From Planctomycetota bacterium (GTDB lineage Bacteria; Planctomycetota; SZUA-567; JAFGNG01), in NCBI GenBank assembly GCA_016927125.1, contig JAFGNG010000264.1, positions 1 to 7,496 on the forward strand: a DNA stretch of 7,496 nt, written 5' to 3'. The position numbers and the translations under genes were made by a program. The notes under the pieces are model-generated. The model was not told where the DNA came from. It saw nothing but the letters and a program-made list of their open reading frames with translations, and ran no database searches. This document shows positions 1 to 6,220 of this stretch, one piece after another (position 1 is the stretch's first letter; each line of letters begins with the position of its first letter).

Positions 1-1367
1 AACTCTCCGACCGTTACATTTCCGGGCGTTTTCTCCCGGACAAGGCGATTGACGTAATTGACGAAGGCGGCAGCCGGGTACGCCTCTCCAACCTTACCCG
101 CCCGCCGGATCTCAGGGAATTGCAGCAGAAGCTGGAAAACCACGAGCGGGAAAAGAACGAGGCCGTGGCCAGCCAGGACTTTGAAAAGGCGGCCAAGTAC
201 CGTGACGAAGCCGACCAGATCAAGGCGGAGATGGAGCGCCTCCAGAATGAGTGGCGCAACTCGGCCAAAGAGGTGGACGGGGTAGTGGATGAAGAGATCG
301 TCGCCGAGGTTGTGGCGCTGATGACCGGCATCCCCCTTTCGCGCCTGGAATCGCAGGAAACTGAACGCCTGCTGCAGATGGAAGACGAACTGCACAAGCG
401 CGTCATCAACCAGCAGGAAGCGATTGAAGCGATTGCCCGCTCGGTCCGCCGCAGCCGGGCGGGCTTGAAGAATCCCCGCCGGCCGATGGGCTCCTTCATC
501 TTCCTGGGCCCCAGCGGCGTCGGCAAGACCCTGCTGGCCAAGGCGCTGGCGGAATTCATGTTCGGCGAAGAAGAGGCCCTGATCCAAATCGACATGTCCG
601 AATACATGGAAAAACACGCGGTCAGCCGCCTAGTCGGCGCACCTCCCGGATATGTCGGCTTTGAAGAGGGTGGCCAGCTTACCGAAAAGGTTCGCCGCCG
701 TCCCTATGCCGTCGTTCTCCTGGATGAAATTGAAAAGGCGCATTCGGATATCTTTAATATCCTCCTCCAGGTGCTGGAGGAAGGCAAGTTGACCGACAGT
801 TACGGCCGCACGGTCGACATGCGCAATATCATCCTGATCATGACCTCCAATGTGGGCGCGGGGCTGATCAAACGCCAGGGCTCACTAGGCTTTGGCAAGG
901 CCGATATCGACAGCTCCTATGAGCGCATGAAGGAAACTATTATTGAGGCGCTGGAGTCGGAATTCCGCCCGGAATTCATCAACCGCCTCGACGAAGTCAT
1001 TATCTTCCGCCACCTCACCAAGGAAGACCTGCGCAAGATTGTCGAGCTGGAGATCGCGTCGGTCTGCAAACGCCTGGATGAGCAGAATATCAAGCTGGAA
1101 TTCACCCCCGAGGCATACGAATTCCTGATTGAACGCGGTTACAATATTGATTTCGGGGCCCGGCCGCTGCGCCGGACCATCGAGAAGTTTGTGGAAGACC
1201 CGATCTCCGAGGAGATCCTCTCCGGGCATATTGAGAAGAACACTTCGCTGTCGGTGGAAGTAGAGGAAAAACACCTGGTCTTTAAGTCGACCGCCCTGCC
1301 GCCGGAGAAGAAGCCCAAGGAGGTTGCCGCGAAAACTGCCGCGAACAAGGAAGACCAGGACGACTGA
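1..1367 (+). CDS. clpC: ATP-dependent Clp protease ATP-binding subunit ClpC (5' truncated)
   Basis: This is the C-terminal part of a Hsp100/AAA+ unfoldase that, in its family, feeds substrates to the ClpP protease in the cytosol. The reading frame is open from base 3 and 454 residues are visible; the N-domain and most of the first ATPase domain lie upstream. Visible residues 1-28 are the end of the first AAA+ domain (LSDRYISGRFLPDKAID). A middle domain with a UVR-like motif follows at about 53-73 (SQDFEKAAKYRDEADQI), which separates ClpC from ClpA and ClpB. The second AAA+ domain shows Walker A GPSGVGKT at 169-176, pore loop GYVG at 216-219, Walker B VVLLDE at 237-242, sensor 1 TSN at 281-283, an arginine finger in EFRPEFINR ending at 328, and sensor 2 GARPLRR from 385. 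The protein ends in a Lys/Glu-rich tail of about 25 residues. No mcsA, mcsB or ctsR is visible. All visible catalytic motifs are intact. Confidence 0.95.
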   Translation, partial: LSDRYISGRFLPDKAIDVIDEGGSRVRLSNLTRPPDLRELQQKLENHEREKNEAVASQDFEKAAKYRDEADQIKAEMERLQNEWRNSAKEVDGVVDEEIVAEVVALMTGIPLSRLESQETERLLQMEDELHKRVINQQEAIEAIARSVRRSRAGLKNPRRPMGSFIFLGPSGVGKTLLAKALAEFMFGEEEALIQIDMSEYMEKHAVSRLVGAPPGYVGFEEGGQLTEKVRRRPYAVVLLDEIEKAHSDIFNILLQVLEEGKLTDSYGRTVDMRNIILIMTSNVGAGLIKRQGSLGFGKADIDSSYERMKETIIEALESEFRPEFINRLDEVIIFRHLTKEDLRKIVELEIASVCKRLDEQNIKLEFTPEAYEFLIERGYNIDFGARPLRRTIEKFVEDPISEEILSGHIEKNTSLSVEVEEKHLVFKSTALPPEKKPKEVAAKTAANKEDQDD

Positions 1368-1446
1368 GGTTTTATAGATGCCTGCTATTGACCGTTAATC
1401 CAGGATGTGCCTGAGAAGGTTTCATTCAATTAAACAGGGAAAAAGC
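1368..1446 (+). other. clpC-mlaE intergenic spacer, 79 bp
   Basis: This short AT-richer gap contains no convincing stem-loop followed by a T-run after the clpC stop, so read-through from clpC into mlaE is possible. A TTGACC hexamer sits at 1388-1393, but no good -10 box lies 16-18 bp downstream. AGGGA at 1436-1440 serves as the mlaE ribosome binding site. Confidence 0.5.
1436..1440 (+). promoter_or_regulatory. Ribosome binding site deciding the mlaE start
   Basis: AGGGA lies 6 nt before the ATG at 1447. The in-frame ATG at 1405 has only a GG directly abutting it, so 1447 is the better start. Confidence 0.6.
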
Positions 1447-2235
1447 ATGAATTTTATTTCCAGCTATGCGGGGCATATCGGCTCCAATATCCTGATCGGC
1501 TTCAGTGGGGTTGGACGGGTTATCATCCTTTTCCTCGAGGTTATGAAGTGGCTGGGGCGGGGCCTGCCCAGCCGTAAATCCCTGGTGCAGCAAATGCATT
1601 TCATCGGGGTGGAGTCGCTGCCGGTGGTTCTCACCACCGGGGCCTTCACCGGAGCGGTGCTGGTCTACGCCCTCTACCCGGAACTGAGCCGCCTGGGGGT
1701 GCGCTCCTGGGTCGGCCCGCTGATTGCGAAATCGCTTACCCAGCAGCTTGGCCCGACTCTCTCAGGACTGATGCTGGCCGGGCGCGTAGGCTGCTCCATG
1801 GCGGCGGAACTCGGTTATATGTCGGTCTCAGAACAGATTGACGCGCTCAAGACAATGGGCACCAACCCCGTGCGCTACCTGGTCCTACCGCGGGTTATCT
1901 GCGGCACCCTCATGACCCCCTTCCTGACCGCTTTTGCGATGTTTATCGGGATCAGCGCCGGCCTAATCCTGGCCGTCTGGGGGCTGGGAGCGGAGTGGCA
2001 TTATATCTGGGAGATGACCTGCAGCTTCATGGAGCCTTTTGACTTCTTCCGGGGCTTGCTCAAGGCCTTCTTCTTCGGGTTGACAACTTCGCTGATCTGC
2101 TGTTATAAAGGCATGAACGCCACCGGCGGCGCCGAGGGCGTGGGTAAGGCGACCACGGACTCCAATGTCGCTTCCTGTATTACCATCTTGATGCTCAACC
2201 TGTTCTTAACCATGATTCTGGTTCAGTTTGCCTAG
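1447..2235 (+). CDS. mlaE: MlaE-type ABC lipid transporter permease
   Basis: This is the inner-membrane permease of an Mla (MCE) ABC transporter, a family that moves phospholipids between inner and outer membranes of diderm bacteria. The product is 262 residues, matching the usual length of about 260. Several hydrophobic segments are visible: about 20-36, 55-76, 155-178 and 206-218, plus a hydrophobic C-terminus. Family hallmarks are AGRVGCSMAAELG at about 111-123, EQIDAL at 129-134, NPVRYLVLPRV at 140-150 and GGAEGVGKATT at 227-237. I chose ATG 1447 over the in-frame ATG 1405 because of the AGGGA spacing and because the N-terminus then looks like the family's. The stop codon overlaps the mlaF ribosome binding site, so the two are very likely co-translated. 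Its partners here are the MlaF ATPase and MlaD. The family call is secure; the direction of transport cannot be read from the sequence. Confidence 0.93.
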   Translation: MNFISSYAGHIGSNILIGFSGVGRVIILFLEVMKWLGRGLPSRKSLVQQMHFIGVESLPVVLTTGAFTGAVLVYALYPELSRLGVRSWVGPLIAKSLTQQLGPTLSGLMLAGRVGCSMAAELGYMSVSEQIDALKTMGTNPVRYLVLPRVICGTLMTPFLTAFAMFIGISAGLILAVWGLGAEWHYIWEMTCSFMEPFDFFRGLLKAFFFGLTTSLICCYKGMNATGGAEGVGKATTDSNVASCITILMLNLFLTMILVQFA

Positions 2236-2238
2236 GAG
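2234..2238 (+). promoter_or_regulatory. mlaF ribosome binding site overlapping the mlaE stop
   Basis: AGGAG shares two bases with the TAG stop of mlaE and sits 5 nt before the mlaF ATG. This arrangement favours translational coupling and balanced subunit amounts. Confidence 0.7.
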
Positions 2239-2243
2239 CTTCG

Positions 2244-3014
2244 ATGGCTAATAATGACGATAATTTTATAGTATTTGAAGATGTATATAAGAGCTTCGGC
2301 GCTCTCAACGTCCTCTGCGGGCTTAACTTTACGGTCCGGCGCGGCGAGACTCTGGTTATCATCGGCCAATCCGGCACCGGTAAGAGCGTTACCCTGCGCT
2401 GCCTGCTGGGGCTTTTGCGCCCTGACCGGGGGCGGGTATTGTTTGAAGGTGATAATGTCGGCGACATGGATGAAGTCCAGCTCGTAGAGCTTCGCAGCCA
2501 CTTCGGCATGCTCTTCCAGATGGCAGCTCTCTTCGACAGCCTGACCGTGGGCGAGAATGTCGCTTTTGGGGTTGAGGCCCGCAAGGGGAAAAAACCGGAG
2601 GAGATCAAACGGATCGTGAGCGATACCCTGCGCGCCGTCGGCTTACCGGGAATTGAAGACAAGATGCCGGCCGAACTCTCCGGCGGGATGAAGAAACGCG
2701 TCGGCCTGGCGCGCGCGGTGGCGCCGGGGCCGGAGGTAATTCTTTACGATGAGCCCACCACCGGGCTCGACCCGATTATGGCGGACGCGATCAACAACCT
2801 GATCCTGCGCACCCAGGAACTCTATAACGTAACCTCGATCGTGGTAACCCACGATCTCACAAGCGCCTATAAGGTTGGCGACCGGATTATTATGCTCCAC
2901 CAGGGCCAGGTGGTCGGAGATGGAACGCCGGAAGAGATCCAGCAGAGCTCGGACCCGATGATCCAGCAATTCATCCACGGCAGCGCCGAGGGCCCGATCA
3001 AGGCGATTATGTAA
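2244..3014 (+). CDS. mlaF: MlaF-type ABC transporter ATP-binding protein
   Basis: This is the cytosolic nucleotide-binding subunit that powers the MlaE permease. It has 256 residues, normal for the family. A full set of ABC motifs is present: Walker A GQSGTGKS at 41-48, Q-loop Gln92, signature LSGGM at 145-149, Walker B VILYDE at 165-170, D-loop GLDP at 174-177 and switch His203 in VTHD. The C-terminal stretch QQFIHGSAEGPI near residues 241-252 resembles the end of MlaF/Ttg2A proteins and supports this over a generic ABC ATPase. The start is ATG 2244, 8 nt after mlaE with AGGAG in front. The first 45 bases or so of the coding region are markedly AT-rich, which would keep the start of the message unfolded. 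A 134-bp gap separates it from mlaD. Confidence 0.94.
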   Translation: MANNDDNFIVFEDVYKSFGALNVLCGLNFTVRRGETLVIIGQSGTGKSVTLRCLLGLLRPDRGRVLFEGDNVGDMDEVQLVELRSHFGMLFQMAALFDSLTVGENVAFGVEARKGKKPEEIKRIVSDTLRAVGLPGIEDKMPAELSGGMKKRVGLARAVAPGPEVILYDEPTTGLDPIMADAINNLILRTQELYNVTSIVVTHDLTSAYKVGDRIIMLHQGQVVGDGTPEEIQQSSDPMIQQFIHGSAEGPIKAIM

Positions 3015-3042
3015 TTTAGAAATTTAGCAGTGTAGTTATACT
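3015..3042 (+). promoter_or_regulatory. Possible weak sigma-70-like promoter before mlaD
   Basis: In the 134-bp mlaF-mlaD gap, TTTAGA (3015-3020, 4 of 6 matches to TTGACA) is followed after 16 bp by TATACT (3037-3042, 5 of 6 matches to TATAAT). If real, it would start a transcript about 100 nt before the mlaD start codon. AT-rich DNA gives such matches by chance, so this is tentative. Confidence 0.2.
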
Positions 3043-3137
3043 CGTAGCAGCAATGATGATAACTAGTTGAGGCGGCGGCAGGATTTGCTGGGCTGTTCCG
3101 ATTCTGTTGCCCCGTAAAAATTATACGCACCTTTCAT

Positions 3138-3141
3138 GGAG
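3138..3141 (+). promoter_or_regulatory. Ribosome binding site deciding the mlaD start
   Basis: GGAG lies 7 nt before ATG 3149. The frame stays open upstream to a TTG at 3107, which has no comparable site, so 3149 is preferred. Confidence 0.6.
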
Positions 3142-3148
3142 AAAAATT

Positions 3149-4294
3149 ATGTCGAAGCAGACCCGCCTGGAAATAACTATTGGTGTCTTTGCGATTGCCG
3201 CCGTACTGGTGGTTGCCGGAATGATCCTAGCCTTCGGGGGCGGCGCCAACCTCTTTGCCAAGACTTATGATGTCAATATTAAATTCAAGCATGTTGGGGA
3301 CTTGCTCGCCGGCGCCCCCGTCAAACTGGGAGGGGTTAAGGTAGGATTCATCAAGGACATTTCCCTCCTGGAAGATGGCCACGTTCAGGCTATTGCCGCC
3401 ATTGCCATCAGCGAAGGCCCTGGGGCAATCAAACTGAAGGAGGGCACTACCGCGTTCATCAATGTCTCCGGGATTGTCGGCGATACCTTTGTCGAACTGG
3501 TGCCGGGCGACGGCGAGAAGGATCTGCAAGATATAGAAAACCCTGAAATCATTGAGAGCGGCGGCAACATGATGCAAAATATGCAGACCGCCAGTGCCAT
3601 GGCGATTGACACCATTGCCAATGTCAAGATCGCGATTAACAACCTCAATGACATTATCGGCGACAAGGACTTCAAGAAAAATATCCACGCAACCGTTGCC
3701 AATACTGTTAAAATCGCCGAGAAGGCCGAAGCCATCATGACCGACCTGAAGGGTACGACCGAGAACATCCGTGCCCTTGCCAGTGACGAGAACCTCGCCA
3801 CCGTCAATGAAATTCTGGAAAACGTCAAGAAATCCAGCGATGACGTCACCACCATCTCTTCGGACCTGAGCAGTATCTTCGCCCGCACGGACAAGCTCTT
3901 TGAAGACAAGGAACCGGCGCTACGCAGCAGTTTGGATAATGTCTCTGCGATTACCGCCGATATCCGCGACAAGCTGGCCGCGGTGGACCCCGAGAAAGGC
4001 CTGATGCGCTACCTCACCACCAACGAATTCAACCAGCGCTTTGACGCCATCATGGACCAGCTTACCGGGATCACCACCTCCCTGGGCGATATGGTCCAAG
4101 GCACTACCAAGCTGGAACTCATGAAGGCCTATATCGGCGGGCGGCGCATGTGGGCGATTGAAGAGAAGGAACTGCGGCGGATGCGCCTCGACGGCGCGGT
4201 CGAGATGGAGAACGAAATCTGGCGCCGTGACCGTGAGAAAGTCGCGCAGAGAATGGCAATCATCGCGGCCGAGGAGAAGAAAGAGAAGGAATAA
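3149..4294 (+). CDS. mlaD: MlaD-type MCE-domain protein with long helical C-terminal tail
   Basis: This is the MCE-domain, substrate-binding component of the Mla transporter, anchored in the inner membrane and facing the periplasm. One N-terminal membrane helix lies at about 9-30 (GVFAIAAVLVVAGMILAF). A single MCE domain follows at about 38-118, with the typical V.LGGVKVG stretch near 58-66 and GDTFVELVPG at 111-120. The protein is 381 residues, about twice the roughly 180 of Escherichia coli MlaD. The extra length is a predicted mostly helical region from about 140 to 330, rich in Asn/Asp/Thr/Ser and regularly spaced Ile/Val/Leu. A very highly charged segment, about 335-381, ends in EEKKEKE. 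ATG 3149 is chosen for its GGAG site; the TTG at 3107 would only add 14 residues. No MlaC or MlaB gene follows. Family membership is sure; exact function, and whether the symbol is apt beyond the shared domain, is less so. Confidence 0.88.
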   Translation: MSKQTRLEITIGVFAIAAVLVVAGMILAFGGGANLFAKTYDVNIKFKHVGDLLAGAPVKLGGVKVGFIKDISLLEDGHVQAIAAIAISEGPGAIKLKEGTTAFINVSGIVGDTFVELVPGDGEKDLQDIENPEIIESGGNMMQNMQTASAMAIDTIANVKIAINNLNDIIGDKDFKKNIHATVANTVKIAEKAEAIMTDLKGTTENIRALASDENLATVNEILENVKKSSDDVTTISSDLSSIFARTDKLFEDKEPALRSSLDNVSAITADIRDKLAAVDPEKGLMRYLTTNEFNQRFDAIMDQLTGITTSLGDMVQGTTKLELMKAYIGGRRMWAIEEKELRRMRLDGAVEMENEIWRRDREKVAQRMAIIAAEEKKEKE

Positions 4295-4382
4295 GCCTTC
4301 GGGGGGACAGTATTATAAGATCAGGCAAGCCTGGATAGATCTAGAAATTATAAGCAAAATACATATTTTAAGGGGGGATGCT
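4295..4382 (+). other. mlaD-yacL intergenic spacer, 88 bp
   Basis: This AT-rich gap holds two runs of six G (4301-4306 and 4372-4377) and two TATAAG hexamers (4314-4319 and 4349-4354), neither with a good -35 partner. GAAGG/CCTTC (4285-4289 with 4296-4300) could form a 5-bp hairpin across the mlaD stop, but no T-run follows, so it is not a standard terminator. The second G-run is part of the yacL ribosome binding site. Confidence 0.4.
4370..4377 (+). promoter_or_regulatory. G-rich ribosome binding site of the yacL-type gene
   Basis: AAGGGGGG ends 5 nt before ATG 4383. It decides the start: the frame is open back to 4158, but that stretch lies inside mlaD. Confidence 0.55.
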
Positions 4383-5513
4383 ATGACATTGCGATTGTTG
4401 CTGCGGATCCTGTTCATAACTTTTGTGGCCGCTTTTGCCTTCCAGGTTTATTGTACCTTAAATCCTGAAAGCACCGATCCCAATTACCTGGGTTACCCTC
4501 CGCAAGCGCCGATCTATTCCGCCATCGCGGCGGTAATCGCCTTCGGGATTGTATTTTTCGAAGCCCGTTTCCAGCGCAACCTTGCCCGGGAGATTGTCGC
4601 GATCGCCTTCGGCTTGGTGACGGGTATTGTTGTTACCTCTTTTGTGATCGCCCTGCTGATCGTCTTCATCCTCCCGCGGCAATTTACTTTCGCCGATTCC
4701 TTTATCGCTATTCGGGACTGGATCCCGCTGATCACGATTACGATCTGTTATGTCGCTGTCACCATCGTCCTTCAGACCAAGGGGGATTTTCGCTTCCTGG
4801 TGCCGTATATTGATTTTTCCCACCGCGGCCAGGATGAAGGCGGGTTTATCCTCGATACCTCGGTTATTATTGACGGGCGGATTTCTGATATCTCTACCAC
4901 TAACATTATTGCCCGGCCTTTTATCCTGCCGGATTTTGTCATTTATGAACTGCAGACCATTGCGGACAGCCCGGATCGCCTCAAGCGCAAGCGCGGCCGG
5001 CGGGGACTGGATATCCTCAACGCCCTGCAAAAGTCCGAGAGTGTCCGTGTGCAGATCCTGGAAACCGACATTCCCAATAACTGCGATGTGGATCATGAAC
5101 TGGTGATGCTTGCCAAGCGCCTGAACGGCCGGGTGATTACCAATGACTTCAACCTTAATAAGATCGCGCAACTGGAAGACGTGCGCGTCATCAACCTTAA
5201 CGACCTCGCCAACGCCCTCAAGCCGGTTGTTCTGCCGGGTGAAGAGATGCCTCTCCGGATCATCCGCCCGGGCGATGAAATGGGACAGGGCGTCGGCTAC
5301 CTGGATGACGGCACCATGGTGGTGGTCGAACAGGGACGCAACCATATTAATGAGGATATCACTGTCGTTGTCACCGGCACCATCCAGACCAGTGCTGGTC
5401 GCATGGTCTTCGGCAAGTTAAAAGACGACGAGAATGGAGATAATAACCAAAACCGCAGCAACAGTTCTGCAAGCCGTAAAACCGCGGGTGAAAGGACCGC
5501 TCAAAGGTCGTGA
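4383..5513 (+). CDS. yacL: YacL-type membrane protein with PIN and TRAM domains
   Basis: This is a 376-residue integral membrane protein with a cytosolic nuclease-like end. Four hydrophobic segments lie at about 5-22, 44-60, 70-97 and 111-130. A PIN domain follows at about 154-275, with the acidic residues expected for metal binding: Asp158 in LDTS, Asp164 in IIDGR, Glu189 in YELQ, Asp237 in the DVDHELV stretch and Asp255 in TNDFNL. A TRAM domain, a predicted RNA-binding beta-barrel, occupies about 283-345, and a polar Asn/Ser/Lys-rich tail ends the protein. Length and domain order match Bacillus subtilis YacL (about 366 residues). PIN domains are typically Mg/Mn-dependent ribonucleases, but the substrate of this subfamily is not well established to my knowledge. 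ATG 4383 is set by the G-rich site and the onset of the first membrane helix. The gene overlaps ispD by 4 nt, and yacL-ispD adjacency is also known in Firmicutes. Confidence 0.9.
   Translation: MTLRLLLRILFITFVAAFAFQVYCTLNPESTDPNYLGYPPQAPIYSAIAAVIAFGIVFFEARFQRNLAREIVAIAFGLVTGIVVTSFVIALLIVFILPRQFTFADSFIAIRDWIPLITITICYVAVTIVLQTKGDFRFLVPYIDFSHRGQDEGGFILDTSVIIDGRISDISTTNIIARPFILPDFVIYELQTIADSPDRLKRKRGRRGLDILNALQKSESVRVQILETDIPNNCDVDHELVMLAKRLNGRVITNDFNLNKIAQLEDVRVINLNDLANALKPVVLPGEEMPLRIIRPGDEMGQGVGYLDDGTMVVVEQGRNHINEDITVVVTGTIQTSAGRMVFGKLKDDENGDNNQNRSNSSASRKTAGERTAQRS
5510..5513 (+). promoter_or_regulatory. GTGA stop-start overlap coupling yacL to ispD
   Basis: The GTG start of ispD (5510-5512) overlaps the TGA stop of yacL (5511-5513). 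The nearest purine-rich site, AAAGG at 5503-5507, is only 2 nt from the GTG, and AAAGGA at 5491-5496 is 13 nt away. Initiation therefore probably relies on ribosomes finishing yacL. Confidence 0.6.
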
Positions 5514-6205
5514 AGCGTGTATCCTTTATCCTTCCCGCCGCGGGTGAAGGCCTGCGCATGAAAACTCCGGTGCCCAAGCCGTTTCTCGAGCTTGCTGGCA
5601 TCCCCCTCATTATCCGTACCCTCAACCGCATTACCCAGGTGCGCGGGGTTGCGGAGATCGTAGTCGTCCTCACCTCTCACCTCTTTGGAAAACTAACCGA
5701 TGATTACGGAGAGGCTCTTACCGCTGCCGGCGCCACCAAGCTGGTACCGGGCGGAGCCACCCGCCAGGAATCAGTCGTGCGGGGGTTTGTGATCGGAGGA
5801 ATACAAAGCGACCTGGTCGCGGTGCATGATGCGGTGCGCCCCTTTGCGAGTGTCGCCCTGATGAACCGTCTCTGCGACGCTGCAGCGGAGCATGGCGGGG
5901 CGGTGCCGGTCCTGCCGGTTATTGACACGCTTAAGAATTGCTCCGAGGATAACCTTATCCTGAATACCGTTTCCCGGAAAAACCTCTTCCAGGTCCAGAC
6001 CCCGCAGGTCTTCCAGTTTGATAAGTTTTCAGCCGCCTTTAGTGAAGCCCAGGAAAACCTGACTGCCTTTACCGATGACGCTTCCATCATGGAGGCTGCC
6101 GGTATAGATGTAATGGGCGTGCCTGGAGAGAGGTTCAACCTTAAAATCACCACCCCGGAAGATCTGCGCCTCGCCGAGGCACTGCTCCAGGCGGGACTGG
6201 TATGA
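5510..6205 (+). CDS. ispD: 2-C-methyl-D-erythritol 4-phosphate cytidylyltransferase IspD
   Basis: This cytosolic enzyme of the MEP isoprenoid pathway joins CTP and 2-C-methyl-D-erythritol 4-phosphate to give CDP-methylerythritol and pyrophosphate. It has 231 residues, the usual size. The N-terminal nucleotide-binding loop is PAAGEGLRM (9-17) with Arg16, followed by PKPFLELAG with Lys23. The family signature reads AVHDAVRPF at 104-112 with Asp107. Thr140, Arg156 (SRKNLF) and Lys212 (NLKITTPEDL) correspond to substrate-binding positions known in Escherichia coli IspD. Two mild departures from common wording are PKPF where PKQF is frequent and HDAVRP where HDAARP is frequent; neither removes a catalytic residue. 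The start is GTG, overlapping the yacL stop. No ispF follows directly; an nrnA-type gene comes 15 bp later instead. Confidence 0.95.
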   Translation: MKRVSFILPAAGEGLRMKTPVPKPFLELAGIPLIIRTLNRITQVRGVAEIVVVLTSHLFGKLTDDYGEALTAAGATKLVPGGATRQESVVRGFVIGGIQSDLVAVHDAVRPFASVALMNRLCDAAAEHGGAVPVLPVIDTLKNCSEDNLILNTVSRKNLFQVQTPQVFQFDKFSAAFSEAQENLTAFTDDASIMEAAGIDVMGVPGERFNLKITTPEDLRLAEALLQAGLV

Positions 6206-6220
6206 AAGGCGTTTTGCCCC

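Noticed and set aside
14..607. 197-codon open frame on the minus strand opposite clpC
   Set aside because: Composition is Ser/Arg-rich as expected for the complement of a GC-rich coding frame, there is no recognisable domain, and the plus frame is unmistakable ClpC.
1388..1416. TTGACC as a -35 box for an mlaE promoter
   Set aside because: The hexamer at the expected distance downstream is CTGAGA, which is not a credible -10 box.
1405..1446. N-terminal extension of mlaE from ATG 1405
   Set aside because: It would add 14 residues atypical of the family and lacks a properly spaced ribosome binding site, while ATG 1447 has one.
3107..3148. N-terminal extension of mlaD from TTG 3107
   Set aside because: The added residues are polar and would displace the membrane helix from the N-terminus; GGAG before ATG 3149 fits better.
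3385..3972. 195-codon open frame on the minus strand opposite mlaD
   Set aside because: It is the antisense of the MCE domain and helical tail, with Ser/Leu-rich shadow composition and no independent ribosome binding site noted.
4285..4300. GAAGG/CCTTC hairpin at the mlaD stop as a terminator
   Set aside because: The stem is only 5 bp and is followed by a G-run, not a T-run.
4322..4333. CAGG-CAAG-CCTG small hairpin in the mlaD-yacL gap
   Set aside because: A 4-bp stem is too short to be meaningful, and no T-run or protein-site pattern accompanies it.
4158..4382. 75-codon upstream extension of the yacL frame overlapping mlaD
   Set aside because: It runs through the end of mlaD in another frame, encodes an Arg-rich stretch unlike YacL proteins, and ATG 4383 has a strong ribosome binding site.
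4378..4386. Two-codon mini-frame ATG-CTA-TGA overlapping the yacL start
   Set aside because: Its ATG directly abuts the G-run, leaving no room for ribosome placement, so it is most likely a chance arrangement.
4458..5345. 295-codon open frame on the minus strand opposite the yacL-type gene
   Set aside because: The His/Asp/Arg-rich low-complexity product matches no family I recognise and lies wholly opposite the PIN/TRAM gene, so it is a shadow.
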